In this document: in pieces, positions 36,317 to 45,675 of the stretch
Layout: each line of letters starts with the position of its first letter
Numbering within the stretch: position 1 is the first letter of the stretch
Assembly: GCF_900101345.1 (NCBI RefSeq)
Contig: NZ_FMUX01000003.1
Coordinates: forward strand, 338,092 to 402,091
Length of the DNA: 64,000 nucleotides
Direction of reading: 5' to 3'
DNA from: Desulfoluna spongiiphila
GTDB lineage: Bacteria; Desulfobacterota; Desulfobacteria; Desulfobacterales; Desulfolunaceae
The notes under the pieces: generated by a model
What the model was told of the DNA's origin: nothing
Databases searched by the model: none
The model's input: the letters and a program-made list of their open reading frames with translations, nothing else
Position numbers and translations under genes: made by a program

Positions 36317-37957
36317 ATGAACATCACGTCTGATTTTCTCGTTATAGGGTCCGGTGTCGCCGGGCTCACCTTTGCCCTGAAAGTTGCCGCCCACGGCACC
36401 GTCACCATCGTGACCAAAAAGGCAGTCTCCGAATCCAACACCGCTTACGCCCAGGGAGGGGTCGCCGCCGTCCAGAGCGACATCGACTCCTTTGACCTTC
36501 ACATCCAGGACACCCTTGACGCCGGAGACGGCCTCTGCAACCGGGACGTGGTGGACATGGTGGTCACCCACGGCCCCGAACGCGTCAAAGAGCTCATCGA
36601 TTTAGGCGTCAAGTTCAGCCTCTGCGACGATGATGCCCACAAGGCCCCGGGCACCGACTACGACCTGGGCCGCGAAGGGGGCCACTCCGAAAAACGGGTC
36701 CTCCACGCCGAGGACATGACGGGCCGGGAGATCGAACGCGCCCTGGTGGCCCAGATCAAAAACACCCCCGGGATCACCCTCCTGGAAGAGCACATCGCCA
36801 TTGACCTCATCACCCTCTCCACCCGGGTCAAAAGCGGCATGATCACCACCACACGGGACACCACCTGCTGCGGGGCCTACGTCCTGGACAAGGCCGCCGA
36901 CACCGTCAAGACCATCACCGCCAAGGTGACTGTCCTGGCCTGCGGGGGCTCGGGCAAGGTCTACCTCTACACCAGCAACCCGGACGTGGCCACCGGAGAC
37001 GGCATTGCCATGGCCTGGCGGGCAGGGGCTTCCGTGGCCAACATGGAATTCATGCAATTTCACCCCACCTGCCTCTACCACCCGGACGCCAAAAACTTCC
37101 TGATCTCCGAGGCCGTGCGCGGCGAAGGGGCCGTGCTCAAAAACGAAAAGGGCGAGCCCTTCATGGAGAAATACGACCCCTTGAAGGACCTGGCCTGCCG
37201 GGACAAGGTCTCCCGGGCCATCGACACCGAGCTCAAAACCAGCGGGGCCGATTCGGTCTTTCTGGACATCTCCCACAAGGATCCCGCCTTTGTCAAAAAA
37301 CGCTTCCCCAACCTCTGGCGCCAGGGCCTGAAGTTCGGCTTCGACATGACAAAAGACCCGATCCCCGTGGTGCCCGCAGCCCACTACATGTGCGGCGGGG
37401 TGGCAACGGACCTGGACGGCCGCAGCGACATCAAGCACCTCTACGCCATCGGGGAGACCGCCTGCACGGGCCTCCACGGCGCCAACAGGCTGGCCAGCAA
37501 CTCCCTTCTGGAAGCCCTGGTCTATGCCCACAACGCGGCCAACCGGGCCATCGAAGACGCCAAAGCCTGGAAGGCCACAGACGTCCAGCTTCCCCGCTGG
37601 GACGACGTGGGCGCCACAGACAGCGACGAGGTGAGCCTTCTGACCACCAACTGGGATGAAATCCGCCGCTTCATGTGGAATTATGTGGGCGTGGTGCGCT
37701 CGGACAAACGCCTCTCCCGGGCCTTGAACCGCATCGAAAACATCCAGAGCGAAATCCGGGAGTACTACTGGAACTTCCGCGTCACCGCCGATCTCATCGA
37801 GCTGAGAAACATCGCCGTGGTGGCCGAGCTCATCATCCGCAGCGCCATGAAACGCAGGGAATCCCGGGGGCTCCACTACACCATCAACTGCCCCGAGAAA
37901 AACGACGCCGAATGGCTGAGGGAAACCGTGCTGAAACGCACCCTCACCAATATATAG
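36317..37957 (+). CDS. nadB: L-aspartate oxidase
   Basis: NadB oxidises aspartate to iminoaspartate, the first step of NAD synthesis; fumarate can replace oxygen in anaerobes. The 546-residue flavoprotein has the FAD-binding VIGSGVAGL near residue 9, SNTAYAQGGVAAV near 40, the active-site segment EFMQFHPT near 240, AAHYMCGGVATD near 355, and HGANRLASNSLLEALVY near 390. The C-terminal helical domain is intact. The length fits. nadA and nadC are not adjacent. GAGG precedes 36317. A dispersed repeat follows the stop. Confidence 0.95.
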   Translation: MNITSDFLVIGSGVAGLTFALKVAAHGTVTIVTKKAVSESNTAYAQGGVAAVQSDIDSFDLHIQDTLDAGDGLCNRDVVDMVVTHGPERVKELIDLGVKFSLCDDDAHKAPGTDYDLGREGGHSEKRVLHAEDMTGREIERALVAQIKNTPGITLLEEHIAIDLITLSTRVKSGMITTTRDTTCCGAYVLDKAADTVKTITAKVTVLACGGSGKVYLYTSNPDVATGDGIAMAWRAGASVANMEFMQFHPTCLYHPDAKNFLISEAVRGEGAVLKNEKGEPFMEKYDPLKDLACRDKVSRAIDTELKTSGADSVFLDISHKDPAFVKKRFPNLWRQGLKFGFDMTKDPIPVVPAAHYMCGGVATDLDGRSDIKHLYAIGETACTGLHGANRLASNSLLEALVYAHNAANRAIEDAKAWKATDVQLPRWDDVGATDSDEVSLLTTNWDEIRRFMWNYVGVVRSDKRLSRALNRIENIQSEIREYYWNFRVTADLIELRNIAVVAELIIRSAMKRRESRGLHYTINCPEKNDAEWLRETVLKRTLTNI

Positions 37958-37976
37958 GACAGGAACAACAAAAAGC

Positions 37977-38059
37977 GCCTCCGGCGGCAAGGTGAGGCAC
38001 CTTGAAAGCGGGTTACCGCTGCATTTGCCCCTCGTTCCTCGGGCCACATCACAGCGGTC
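37977..38059 (+). repeat. Dispersed repeat, double-hairpin module with substituted stem
   Basis: Left end GCCTCCGGCGGC, first hairpin AAGGTG/CACCTT, second hairpin ACCGCTG/CAGCGGT around the CTCGTTCCTC loop. The second stem is unlike the GCGAATG stem of other copies but still pairs. Follows nadB. Confidence 0.85.
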
Positions 38060-38242
38060 TTTCCATGGAGCCATTCTATGATTTCCTGTCGGATAGATTG
38101 AGCGGAAACCCCACAAAAAATCGTGCCCCAAACGCACCAAAAGGGCCATGGAGATCAACTCCATGGCCCTTTCGTGTTTGCGCTGCAAAAAAAACAACGA
38201 CTCAGCTTGCATTCTATGGCCAACGCCAGTTCAAACAGCAAG

Positions 38243-38451
38243 TCTTCTATGGTTAAAATGGCCAGAAAAAGCATGCCTCCGGCGGCCAGGGAATGATTCC
38301 CTGGACCCCAGGTTGCAAATGTGCTTCCCCCCCTCGTTCCTCGGGGAGAATCACATCCGCTTTAAAAATCAGAAGTTACTCACCAATTGTTTTTTAAGGC
38401 CTGTTTGTTAAACGTTTTAAAAGTTTAGCCCCCGGCAGGACCGCCGGAGGC
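38243..38451 (+). repeat. Dispersed structured repeat with leader, full copy with variant first hairpin
   Basis: Leader CTTCTATGGTTAAAA at 38243, left end at 38275. The first hairpin is CCAGGGAAT/ATTCCCTGG rather than AAGGTG/CACCTT. The TCGTTCCTC loop follows, then the palindrome and right end (38400-38451). It lies in the convergent gap between nadB and nrdJ. No gene in 37958-38517. Confidence 0.9.
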
Positions 38452-38517
38452 ATCTTTAACTTAACTGCCTCCGACGCATCCTTCCCAGGCGGAGCCTGAA
38501 GGCACGATTTTATGCCC

Positions 38518-40770
38518 TTACCCGCACTTGGTGTACCCGCAGAGGTGGCAGGTGACGCACCCTTCTTCGTGGGCCATGGCGCCGCCGCAGTCCGGGCAGG
38601 GGTCGTCGGTGAGGGAGGGCTCGACCTTGATGCCGTTTGCCGCCCCTTTGCCTTTGAGGTAGCGTTTCTCCAGCACCCGGCCGATGGCATCGGGGATGGA
38701 GAGGACCCGGCCTCCTTTCTGGAACACGGCGTGCTCGCCCCCGATGCCCTTCACCTGATGGACGATCTCGGAAACGTCCACCCCCGTGCGCAGGGCCAGG
38801 GAGATGAGCCGACCGATGGCCTCGGTCTTGGCCGTGGTGGATTTCCCTGATTTTCCGATGGTGGCAAACACCTCAAAGGGGCGTCCGTCCATCTCCGTCA
38901 CCGTGACGTAGAGCTGGCCCATACCGGTCCTGATCTTGGAGGTAAACCCTTCCAGGATCTCGGGGCGATCCAGCACCTGATGGGAGGGAATGGCTGGGGT
39001 CTTTTCGCCTTTGGCATCCGACACGGAGAGAACCTGGTTTTCCTTGCTGCCGTCCCTGTAGATGGTTACCCCTTTGCAGCAAAGGTCAAAGGCCATGTCG
39101 TAGATGTCCCGCACCTCGTCCTCGGTGGCCTGCCTGGGCAGGTTCACGGTCTTGGAAACCGCGTTGTCGGTGTGGTTCTGGAAGGCCGCCTGCATGCGGA
39201 TATGCCACTCCGGGGAGACGTCGTGGGCGGTGACGAACACGGCCCTCACATCTTCGGGGATCTCTTCCATGTGGGCGATGGTCCCGACTTTGGCGATGCG
39301 GGCCATGAGCTCGTCGCTGTAAAAACCCCGGGCCCGTGCCGTGGCCTCAAACAGGGGGTTCACCTCCACCAGTTCGTCCCCGTCCATGACCCGGCGCACA
39401 AAGGAGAGAGCAAACACCGGTTCGATGCCGCTGGAGCACCCGGCAATGATGCTCAGGGTCCCTGTGGGGGCGATGGTGGTGCAGGTGGCGTTTCGGTAGG
39501 CTCGATTCTCATCCCCTTTAAACACGCTCTTGTCGATGTTGGGAAAGGGGCCGCGGGAGACAGCCAGGTGCCGGGAGGCCTCGTGGGCCTCGGCCTGGAC
39601 AAACCCCATCACCTTTTCCGCCAGAGCCACCGCCTCCTCGGTGTTGTAGGGGATCCCCATCATAAACAAAAGATCGGCAAAGCCCATGACCCCCAGCCCG
39701 ATCTTTCGGTTGCCCTTGACCATCTCATCGATGGCGGAAAGGGGGTACCGGCTCATCTCGATGGTGTCGTCCAGAAAGCGCACGGCAAGCCAGAGGGTCT
39801 CCTTAAGGGCCTCGTAATCCACCCGTGTTGTCCCCCCTTCGGTGACCACGCACCGGGAGAGGTTGACGGATCCCAGGTTGCACGCCTCCATGGGCAGCAG
39901 GGGCTGTTCGCCGCAGGGGTTTGTGGATTCGATCTCCCCGATCTCCGGGGTGGGGTTGTCCCGGTTGATGCGATCCAGAAAGACAATGCCGGGGTCGCCG
40001 TTGAACCACGCCTGGTGGACCAGGGTTTCATAGACGGTGCGAGCGTTCAGGGAGCCGCGGGGCTCGCCGTTGCGGGGATCGATGAGATCGTAATCCCCCC
40101 CCTGTCGCACCGCCTGCATAAAGGCATCGGTTACCCCCACCGAGATATTGAAATTGTTCAGGGCCTCGTTGTCCTCTTTGCAACCGATGAACTCCAGGAT
40201 ATCGGGGTGATCCACCCGCAGGATGGCCATGTTGGCTCCTCGCCGGGTCCCCCCCTGCTTCACCTGCTCGGTGGCGGTGTTGAAAATCTTCATAAAGGAG
40301 ACCGGCCCTGACGCCACGCCCCCGGTGGAGCCCACCCGGCAATTCTTGGCGCGCAGGCGCGAGAAGGAAAAGCCGGTGCCCCCGCCGGACTTGTGGATGA
40401 GGGCCGCGTTTTTCACCGCATCGAAGATCCCGTCCAGGCTGTCTTCCACGGGCAGCACAAAACAGGCTGCCAGCTGCCCCAGGTCGTTGCCCGCATTCAT
40501 CAGGGTGGGTGAGTTGGGGAGAAATTTAAACTCTGTCATCACCCGGTAAAAGGCCTCGGCCACCGCCGACGGCTCAAGGCCGTCCTCGTAAGCCCCTTCG
40601 GCCTCGGCAATGCAGGTTGCCACACGCATGAAAAGCTCTTCAGGCGTCTCCTCAAGGTTCCCTTCGGTATCTTTTTTCAGGTACCGCCGTTCAAGAACCG
40701 TTCGTGTATTATCCGATATGGTCAGCATGCCGCTCTTTTCCATGATTCCCTCTTGCGCTGTCGCTGTCAT
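38518..40770 (-). CDS. nrdJ: Vitamin B12-dependent (class II) ribonucleotide reductase
   Basis: NrdJ reduces ribonucleotides using adenosylcobalamin, so it works with or without oxygen. The 750-residue enzyme has NSPTLMNAG and the redox cysteine in AACFVLPVEDSL near the N-terminal third, then the catalytic NPCGEQPLLPMEACNLGS near 285. A TSCPD domain follows (GMGQLYVTVTEMDGRPFEV, IGRLISLALRTGV). The zinc-ribbon tail is CPDCGG ... CHLCGYTKCG. The start at 40770 has GGAGAG upstream; an in-frame extension to 40887 is not family-like. A NrdR-type operator lies inside the promoter at 41018-41045. Confidence 0.96.
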   Translation of the reverse strand: MTATAQEGIMEKSGMLTISDNTRTVLERRYLKKDTEGNLEETPEELFMRVATCIAEAEGAYEDGLEPSAVAEAFYRVMTEFKFLPNSPTLMNAGNDLGQLAACFVLPVEDSLDGIFDAVKNAALIHKSGGGTGFSFSRLRAKNCRVGSTGGVASGPVSFMKIFNTATEQVKQGGTRRGANMAILRVDHPDILEFIGCKEDNEALNNFNISVGVTDAFMQAVRQGGDYDLIDPRNGEPRGSLNARTVYETLVHQAWFNGDPGIVFLDRINRDNPTPEIGEIESTNPCGEQPLLPMEACNLGSVNLSRCVVTEGGTTRVDYEALKETLWLAVRFLDDTIEMSRYPLSAIDEMVKGNRKIGLGVMGFADLLFMMGIPYNTEEAVALAEKVMGFVQAEAHEASRHLAVSRGPFPNIDKSVFKGDENRAYRNATCTTIAPTGTLSIIAGCSSGIEPVFALSFVRRVMDGDELVEVNPLFEATARARGFYSDELMARIAKVGTIAHMEEIPEDVRAVFVTAHDVSPEWHIRMQAAFQNHTDNAVSKTVNLPRQATEDEVRDIYDMAFDLCCKGVTIYRDGSKENQVLSVSDAKGEKTPAIPSHQVLDRPEILEGFTSKIRTGMGQLYVTVTEMDGRPFEVFATIGKSGKSTTAKTEAIGRLISLALRTGVDVSEIVHQVKGIGGEHAVFQKGGRVLSIPDAIGRVLEKRYLKGKGAANGIKVEPSLTDDPCPDCGGAMAHEEGCVTCHLCGYTKCG

Positions 40771-41010
40771 GTTCTCTCCGTTATTCACAGGTCGTATCAA
40801 CCGAATGGTGCATCCATGTCTTGACGGTGGCCCGGTATCCTCACAGGGGACCAACGCACCGGCCACCCGGGCAGACAGGTGAGTCAAAGAGAATCACCTG
40901 CTTTTTTTCTCTTCCATGCACCGTAAACCGCTCTTTTTTATTCTGGATGGGTGTTGTCAGGAAAACGCCTCCGGGAACACCGGCCGTCTCTGGATGGGCT
41001 CAACCGCTCT
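40771..41010 (-). other. Long structured 5' leader of nrdJ
   Basis: Between the predicted transcription start and the nrdJ ATG lie about 240 bases. On the minus strand they form a hairpin GCAGGTGA/TCACCTG and a GGTGGCCGG/CCGGGCCACC stem. I looked for a cobalamin riboswitch and could not match the B12 box or other conserved parts. Confidence 0.4.
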
Positions 41011-41017
41011 AAAAACC

Positions 41018-41070
41018 ATTCTACCACAAGATATTGTGGCGTCAATCACATTTTACGCACCATGTAGCGA
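41018..41070 (-). promoter_or_regulatory. nrdJ promoter with NrdR-type boxes
   Basis: Minus-strand -35 TTGACG (41040-41045), 16-base spacer, -10 TAGAAT (41018-41023). The spacer is exactly the palindrome CCACAATATCTTGTGG (41024-41039), which resembles the NrdR box ACACwATATaTwGTGT. A degenerate second box (ACGCACCATGTAGCGA, 41055-41070) starts 31 bases away, the usual separation of paired NrdR boxes. The boxes are well placed to block RNA polymerase. Confidence 0.7.
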
Positions 41071-41321
41071 TATTGACAGGATACAGACCGACTGGTATCG
41101 TTTTGAGTTTACCGAGACTTTTCAACGATTACAGACGGTAAGGGGACCGGAACCATGACAGCGGTCAGGAGCAGGAAACGGCCGCCTTGTCCGGTGAAAA
41201 GCATCAGCGTTACAGGGCCTTGAACCGGGTATGCAGGCAGGAAGATCGGCAGTGCGCTTTTTTCTCTTTGCCGGACCCTCAATACCGGGAACCCGTCCCC
41301 CGCCACGCAACGGAGAGCCGC

Positions 41322-41717
41322 ATGAAGAATCACACGGAGATCAAAGTCAGGGGCTATCACCTCGACCTGTACGGACATGTCAACAACGCACGCTACCTTG
41401 AATTCATCGAAGAGGCCCGCTGGGCCCTTTTTGAAGAGCACCTTGGCAACCTTGCGGCAAAGGGCTACTCCTTTTTCGTGGTCAACATCAACATCAACTA
41501 CAAAAGCCCCGCCACCTTGGGGGACACCATCGAGATCGACAGCCGCATCACCCGCTTCGGAGGCAAGAGCTGCACCCTCAAGCAGACCATGACCAAAAAA
41601 GGGGCGGGCACCCCGGTTGTGGAGGCGGACGTCACCTTTGTCATTGCCGGCCCCGAAGGCAAGGCCCTGCCCGTTGAAGGGGACATCCGGGACATGCTGG
41701 AGCCCTTTGCAGCGTAA
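41322..41717 (+). CDS. Acyl-CoA thioesterase (4HBT hot-dog fold)
   Basis: A 131-residue hot-dog-fold thioesterase. The active-site signature DLYGHVNNARYLEFIEEARW (catalytic Asp) is typical of the YbgC/4-hydroxybenzoyl-CoA thioesterase family. The substrate is unknown. The start at 41322 has GGAGAG ahead; a longer frame from 41187 overlaps the nrdJ control region. It precedes the DHA2 transporter with 120 bases including a repeat fragment. Confidence 0.9.
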   Translation: MKNHTEIKVRGYHLDLYGHVNNARYLEFIEEARWALFEEHLGNLAAKGYSFFVVNININYKSPATLGDTIEIDSRITRFGGKSCTLKQTMTKKGAGTPVVEADVTFVIAGPEGKALPVEGDIRDMLEPFAA

Positions 41718-41781
41718 CCCGAATCTTTCATGAAAAAGTGCACTCGACTCATGAAATATCCGGGTTAAACAGGGCCCAAAC

Positions 41782-41815
41782 GCCTCCGGCCGCCCCGCCG
41801 GGGGCCAACCGTTTA
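41782..41815 (-). repeat. Right-end fragment of the dispersed repeat
   Basis: GCCTCCGGC, CGCCCC, GCCGGGGGCC and the start of the palindrome half (AACCGTTTA). Minus orientation, with the double-hairpin half missing. It lies between the thioesterase and MFS genes and precedes the MFS ribosome site by about 10 bases. Confidence 0.8.
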
Positions 41816-41837
41816 TACAGTCTTCAAGTGAGCCGCA

Positions 41838-43256
41838 ATGAAACAGCACTCCCCCGGAAAATGGACGGTCTTCGCGCTGGTAACCACAGGCAGTTTCATG
41901 TCCACCCTGGACTCCAGCATTGTCAACGTGGCCCTTCCCACCCTCATGGGCAGGTTGAACACCACCATGGTCACCATTGAATGGGTGGTGCTGATCTACC
42001 TGATCGCCTTTACCTCCCTGATCCTGAGCTTCGGGCGCTTAAGCGACATTGTGGGGCGCCGCCTTGTCCTGGTCGCCGGTCACAGCCTGTTCACCCTCTC
42101 CTCCCTGTTCTGCGCCCTCTCCCCTTCCGTGGGTGCCCTGATCTTTGCCCGGGCCCTCCAGGGCTCCGGCGCCGCCATGATCATGTCCTGCAGCCAGGCC
42201 CTCATCGTGGACGCCTTCCCGGAGAACGAACGGGGAAAGGCCCTGGGCAGCATCGCCACGGTGGTGGCCGTGGGGCTCACCTCGGGCCCTGCCATCGGCG
42301 GGTTCATCCTCTCCCACTTTTCATGGCGGGTGATCTTTGCCGTCAACATCCCCGTGGGACTCACCGTGGCTGTCCTTGCCGCGCGGATCCTCAAAGGCTC
42401 CGAGGCCGACACCCGGCGTGACGAGCCCTTTGACCTGACGGGGGGCCTGCTCATCGCCCTGGCCTGCGGAACGCTCTTCACCGGCCTTACCCATGCCCAC
42501 GCCTGGGGATACGGCTCCCTGCGCGTCCTGGGCCTCACCGGCTCCGCCATTGCCCTGGTCCTTCTCTTCGTAGCCCATGAAAATCGGACCGCCCACCCGG
42601 TCATGGACCCCAGCCTTTTCAAGGAGCGCATCTTCAGGCTCCCGGTGCTCTCGGCCATTGCCCTTTACACGGCCCTGTTCACCATGGTCTTTCTCATGCC
42701 CTTTTACCTGCTCTTTCCCATGGGCTACTCCGAAGCCCAGGTGGGAACGGTCATGATGATCCCCTTTGCCCTGCTCTTTGTGGTCCCTCCCATTTCAGGG
42801 GCCCTGGCCGACCGCATGGGCTCCCGGATCCTCTGCGTCCTGGGCATGGGTACCCTCAGCCTGGCCCTGGCCCTGCTGGCCTGGCCCACCCAGCTCACCA
42901 CTTTTCCCCCCATCGCCTTTAAACTGGCCCTGGCAGGCTTTGGCGTGGCCCTGTTCCTCCCGCCCAACAACACCACCATCATGAGCTCGGTACCTGCCCC
43001 TCGGCGAGGGGTGGCCAGCAGCGTGGTGGGCGCCGCCCGAAACCTGGGCATGGTCACCGGCGTGGCCCTGGCCGGTGCCGTCTTCAACCACACCTACACG
43101 GCCCTGTCAGGGGCCAACGGCCTCTCCACCTACACCCAGGCCCTGCAGGCGCCCTTTCTCACCGCCTTCCGCTACGCCCTCTTCTGCGGCGCGGCCACCG
43201 CCGCCCTGGGAAGCCTTCTGGCATGGCTGCGGGGACCGGACACACAAGGCAAGTAA
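41838..43256 (+). CDS. MFS drug-efflux transporter, DHA2 (EmrB/QacA) family
   Basis: A 472-residue protein with about 14 membrane helices. DHA2 signatures are present: STLDSSIVNVALPTLMG in helix 1, the loop LSDIVGRR and the motif-C glycine-rich segment GPAIGGFILSHFSWRVIFAVNIPVG. Such proteins export drugs, dyes or metabolites by proton antiport. No membrane-fusion partner is adjacent. It is one of two DHA2 transporters in the window, the other being at 57642-59108. Confidence 0.93.
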   Translation: MKQHSPGKWTVFALVTTGSFMSTLDSSIVNVALPTLMGRLNTTMVTIEWVVLIYLIAFTSLILSFGRLSDIVGRRLVLVAGHSLFTLSSLFCALSPSVGALIFARALQGSGAAMIMSCSQALIVDAFPENERGKALGSIATVVAVGLTSGPAIGGFILSHFSWRVIFAVNIPVGLTVAVLAARILKGSEADTRRDEPFDLTGGLLIALACGTLFTGLTHAHAWGYGSLRVLGLTGSAIALVLLFVAHENRTAHPVMDPSLFKERIFRLPVLSAIALYTALFTMVFLMPFYLLFPMGYSEAQVGTVMMIPFALLFVVPPISGALADRMGSRILCVLGMGTLSLALALLAWPTQLTTFPPIAFKLALAGFGVALFLPPNNTTIMSSVPAPRRGVASSVVGAARNLGMVTGVALAGAVFNHTYTALSGANGLSTYTQALQAPFLTAFRYALFCGAATAALGSLLAWLRGPDTQGK

Positions 43257-43355
43257 GCCCCCGGTGTGATCCAGAGCATTGACGCCCCTGAAAACTGCCG
43301 TATAAGCTGTCTCCTTAGCGACCACGAAACGATTCGGCTTATGCCTTATGTATGC

Positions 43356-43603
43356 GCCTCCGGCGGCAAGGTGTGCCACCTTGAAAGCAGCTTATGGATG
43401 TGCTTTCCCCCCTCGTTCCTCGGGAAAAATCACACCCGTCTTTCATTCAAGGTCTGGTGAAGCCATCTTGTCAGATAGCCGTTTGTCGAACCCGATTTTT
43501 AAAGATCCGGTAAAAGCTTGACCCCCGGCAGGGCCGCCGAAAGCATCGTTAACCGAACGGGCTCCGGTGGCAAGGAGTGCCACTTGAAAGCAGGTTGCGA
43601 CGG
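43356..43603 (+). repeat. Dispersed repeat, full copy plus degenerate second start
   Basis: Double-hairpin module at 43356-43438 (AAGGTG/CACCTT; TTTCCC/GGGAAA around CTCGTTCCTC), right-end module at 43479-43544, and a further degenerate left-end fragment at 43560-43603. The right end is altered (GCCGCCGAAAGC). No gene lies in 43257-43668. Confidence 0.85.
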
Positions 43604-43668
43604 GTGCACAGCCGGATCAAGGAAACCATCATGACCACCACCTGCAGCATCACATCAGGAGATCGCCC

Positions 43669-45405
43669 ATGAAACGACTTGCCCCCCTCCTTTGCCTCGT
43701 CCTCCTTGTCTGGGGGTGTACCGAGACCAAGGCCCCCCGCCCGGTCTCACCAGACGAAATTGAGGCCGAGAAATCCATGGCCCCTGTCCCCACCTTCAGC
43801 GCACCGGTTGACGAACGCCTCATGTCCCGGGAAAAAAAAGGCGCCCCCGCAGCAGGGAAAAGGGGCCATCGTGCGCCGTCGGCCTCCGGGCTGAGGGCCG
43901 CCTACGCAGACGACAACCGCCAGTTCAATCTCTACCTCGACTTTCTTAAGACCTACAAAGAGGTTCCCCACATCCCCGCCGATGTCAGCGAGCGCATCAC
44001 CCTCACCGTGCTGGATAAGGAAGGGCTCACCCTGCCCGACTGCGATGTTGCCATCTCCCTGAAGGGAAAAGTGGTGGAAAGGGGCAAAACCACAGCCGAC
44101 GGCATGTTCCGGACCTTTCCCGCCCTGTATGCGGGCAAGGCGCAAACCCTTGAGGCCACCCTCCGCTACAACAGCCTGTCGAAAAAAATTGCCCTTGATC
44201 GCAGCGGACGGCGCGAGGTGACCGTCACCCTGGACACCCGGCGCGCCCTGCCAGATGCCGTGCCCCTGGACCTGCTTTTTATCCTGGACACCACCGGCAG
44301 CATGGGCGAAGAGATCGACCAGCTGAAAACCAGCATCGACCTCATCAACCTCAACCTCTCCCAGCTTTCCGTGCGGCCCCTGATCCGTTACGGCATGGTG
44401 CTGTACAGGGACACGGGCGATGCCTATGTCACCAAGACGGTCCCCTTTACCTCCAGGCTGGAAGATTTCAGCAAGGAGCTGGCAGGCATCCGCGCCGAAG
44501 GGGGCGGGGACACCCCCGAAGACCTGGAGAGCGCACTGAAAAAAGGCATTGATGAGCTAAACTGGAACGATGAGGGGGTCAAGCTGGCCTTTGCCATCAC
44601 CGATGCCCCTCCCCACCTCGACTACGACCACGCCTTCACGTACATGGATGCGGCACGCACCGCCCGGGAAAAGGGCATCAAGATCTTCTCCGTGGGCACC
44701 GGGGGGCTCTCCCTGGACGGGGAATATGTGCTGAGACAACTCTCTCAGCTCACGGGCGGGGCTTACATCTTTCTTACCTACGGGGAGAGAGGAGAGAGCG
44801 AAGGCGGCGCCCCGGGCAGCGTCAGCCACCACACCGGCGCCAACTTCACCTCCGACAAGCTTGAGGCTGTCATCATCAACATCGCCAGAAACGAGTTGAA
44901 CCACCTCGTCACACAACCCGACGAAACACATGGAGAGTATTTTGAAGGGGTGGCCGGCAGCACAAAGCCCGAAGAGGTCACGGAAGAGCTCTTCACCAAG
45001 GCCGTGGCCCAGCTGGCAGACTACGCCGCCATGTCCCTGTCGGACAAACCGGCCACGGCCATCCTCCCCCTGGCCTCGGAGCTCTCCACGGCAGACTCGG
45101 CGTACCTCACCTCGGCCCTTCTCATCGCTGCCACCCGCCATCCCCTGTTCACCGTGGTGGAGCGGGACAACACCTCGGCCATTGTGGATGAGATCACCCT
45201 GGGCCTCTCCGGGTATGTGGACGAAAAGACCGCTGCGGAGGCAGGACGCCTCACTGGGGCCGGGCTGCTCATGGCCGGTCGCGTCGTCAAATCCGGTTCC
45301 CGGGCCGATGTCATCGTCCGGCTCATTCGCGTTGAAACCGGCGAAATACTCTCGGCCACCCGGATCCTCATGGAGGGAACACTTCTCCCGTCAGCCTGGG
45401 ACTGA
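43669..45405 (+). CDS. VWA-domain lipoprotein with C-terminal CsgG/FlgO-like domain
   Basis: A 578-residue lipoprotein with lipobox VWGC (Cys17). A charged linker follows to about 90, then a beta-rich segment (105-195) like a carboxypeptidase-regulatory domain. The VWA domain starts at about 200, with MIDAS DTTGSM (Asp207, Thr209, Ser211) and FAITDAPPH later. From about 450 the sequence turns CsgG/LpoB-like (LTSALLIAATRHPLFTVVERD, AGRLTGAGLLMAGRVVKSG, VIVRLIRVETGEIL). The combination suggests an outer-membrane-linked protein that binds a partner through metal-dependent adhesion. AGGAGAT precedes the start. Monocistronic by position. Confidence 0.85.
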   Translation: MKRLAPLLCLVLLVWGCTETKAPRPVSPDEIEAEKSMAPVPTFSAPVDERLMSREKKGAPAAGKRGHRAPSASGLRAAYADDNRQFNLYLDFLKTYKEVPHIPADVSERITLTVLDKEGLTLPDCDVAISLKGKVVERGKTTADGMFRTFPALYAGKAQTLEATLRYNSLSKKIALDRSGRREVTVTLDTRRALPDAVPLDLLFILDTTGSMGEEIDQLKTSIDLINLNLSQLSVRPLIRYGMVLYRDTGDAYVTKTVPFTSRLEDFSKELAGIRAEGGGDTPEDLESALKKGIDELNWNDEGVKLAFAITDAPPHLDYDHAFTYMDAARTAREKGIKIFSVGTGGLSLDGEYVLRQLSQLTGGAYIFLTYGERGESEGGAPGSVSHHTGANFTSDKLEAVIINIARNELNHLVTQPDETHGEYFEGVAGSTKPEEVTEELFTKAVAQLADYAAMSLSDKPATAILPLASELSTADSAYLTSALLIAATRHPLFTVVERDNTSAIVDEITLGLSGYVDEKTAAEAGRLTGAGLLMAGRVVKSGSRADVIVRLIRVETGEILSATRILMEGTLLPSAWD

Positions 45406-45520
45406 CACAGGTTTATTTCAGCACACAGGGAACAGGGTATCGACCCGCGAAATCAACAGCGAATCACACCCTGCCGTTTAAACGATAATTTTTCACGGCT
45501 GTGATTTATTTCATAGAATC

Positions 45521-45548
45521 CTGACAAATAATTTACTATGTATATACT
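45521..45548 (+). promoter_or_regulatory. Promoter for DUF3015-DUF4105
   Basis: CTGACA (45521-45526), 16 bases, TATACT (45543-45548), each matching five of six consensus positions, inside a markedly AT-rich stretch (45485-45555). It lies about 130 bases before DUF3015. Confidence 0.55.
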
Positions 45549-45675
45549 CTTCATTGATGATCAGGGAACCCCACACGACTCATCGCCACGCCTACCAGGG
45601 CGATTGAGCCGTCAACGGATACCCCGCATCTCTGAGAAATGGTTATAACGTATTGAATAGTTGAAAGGAAGAATC

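Noticed and set aside
40771..41010. Cobalamin riboswitch in the nrdJ leader
   Set aside because: A CTGCC-ending segment and paired stems gave a weak look of the B12 box. The conserved core (GCCACTG and the AGYCMGGARACC part) could not be placed.
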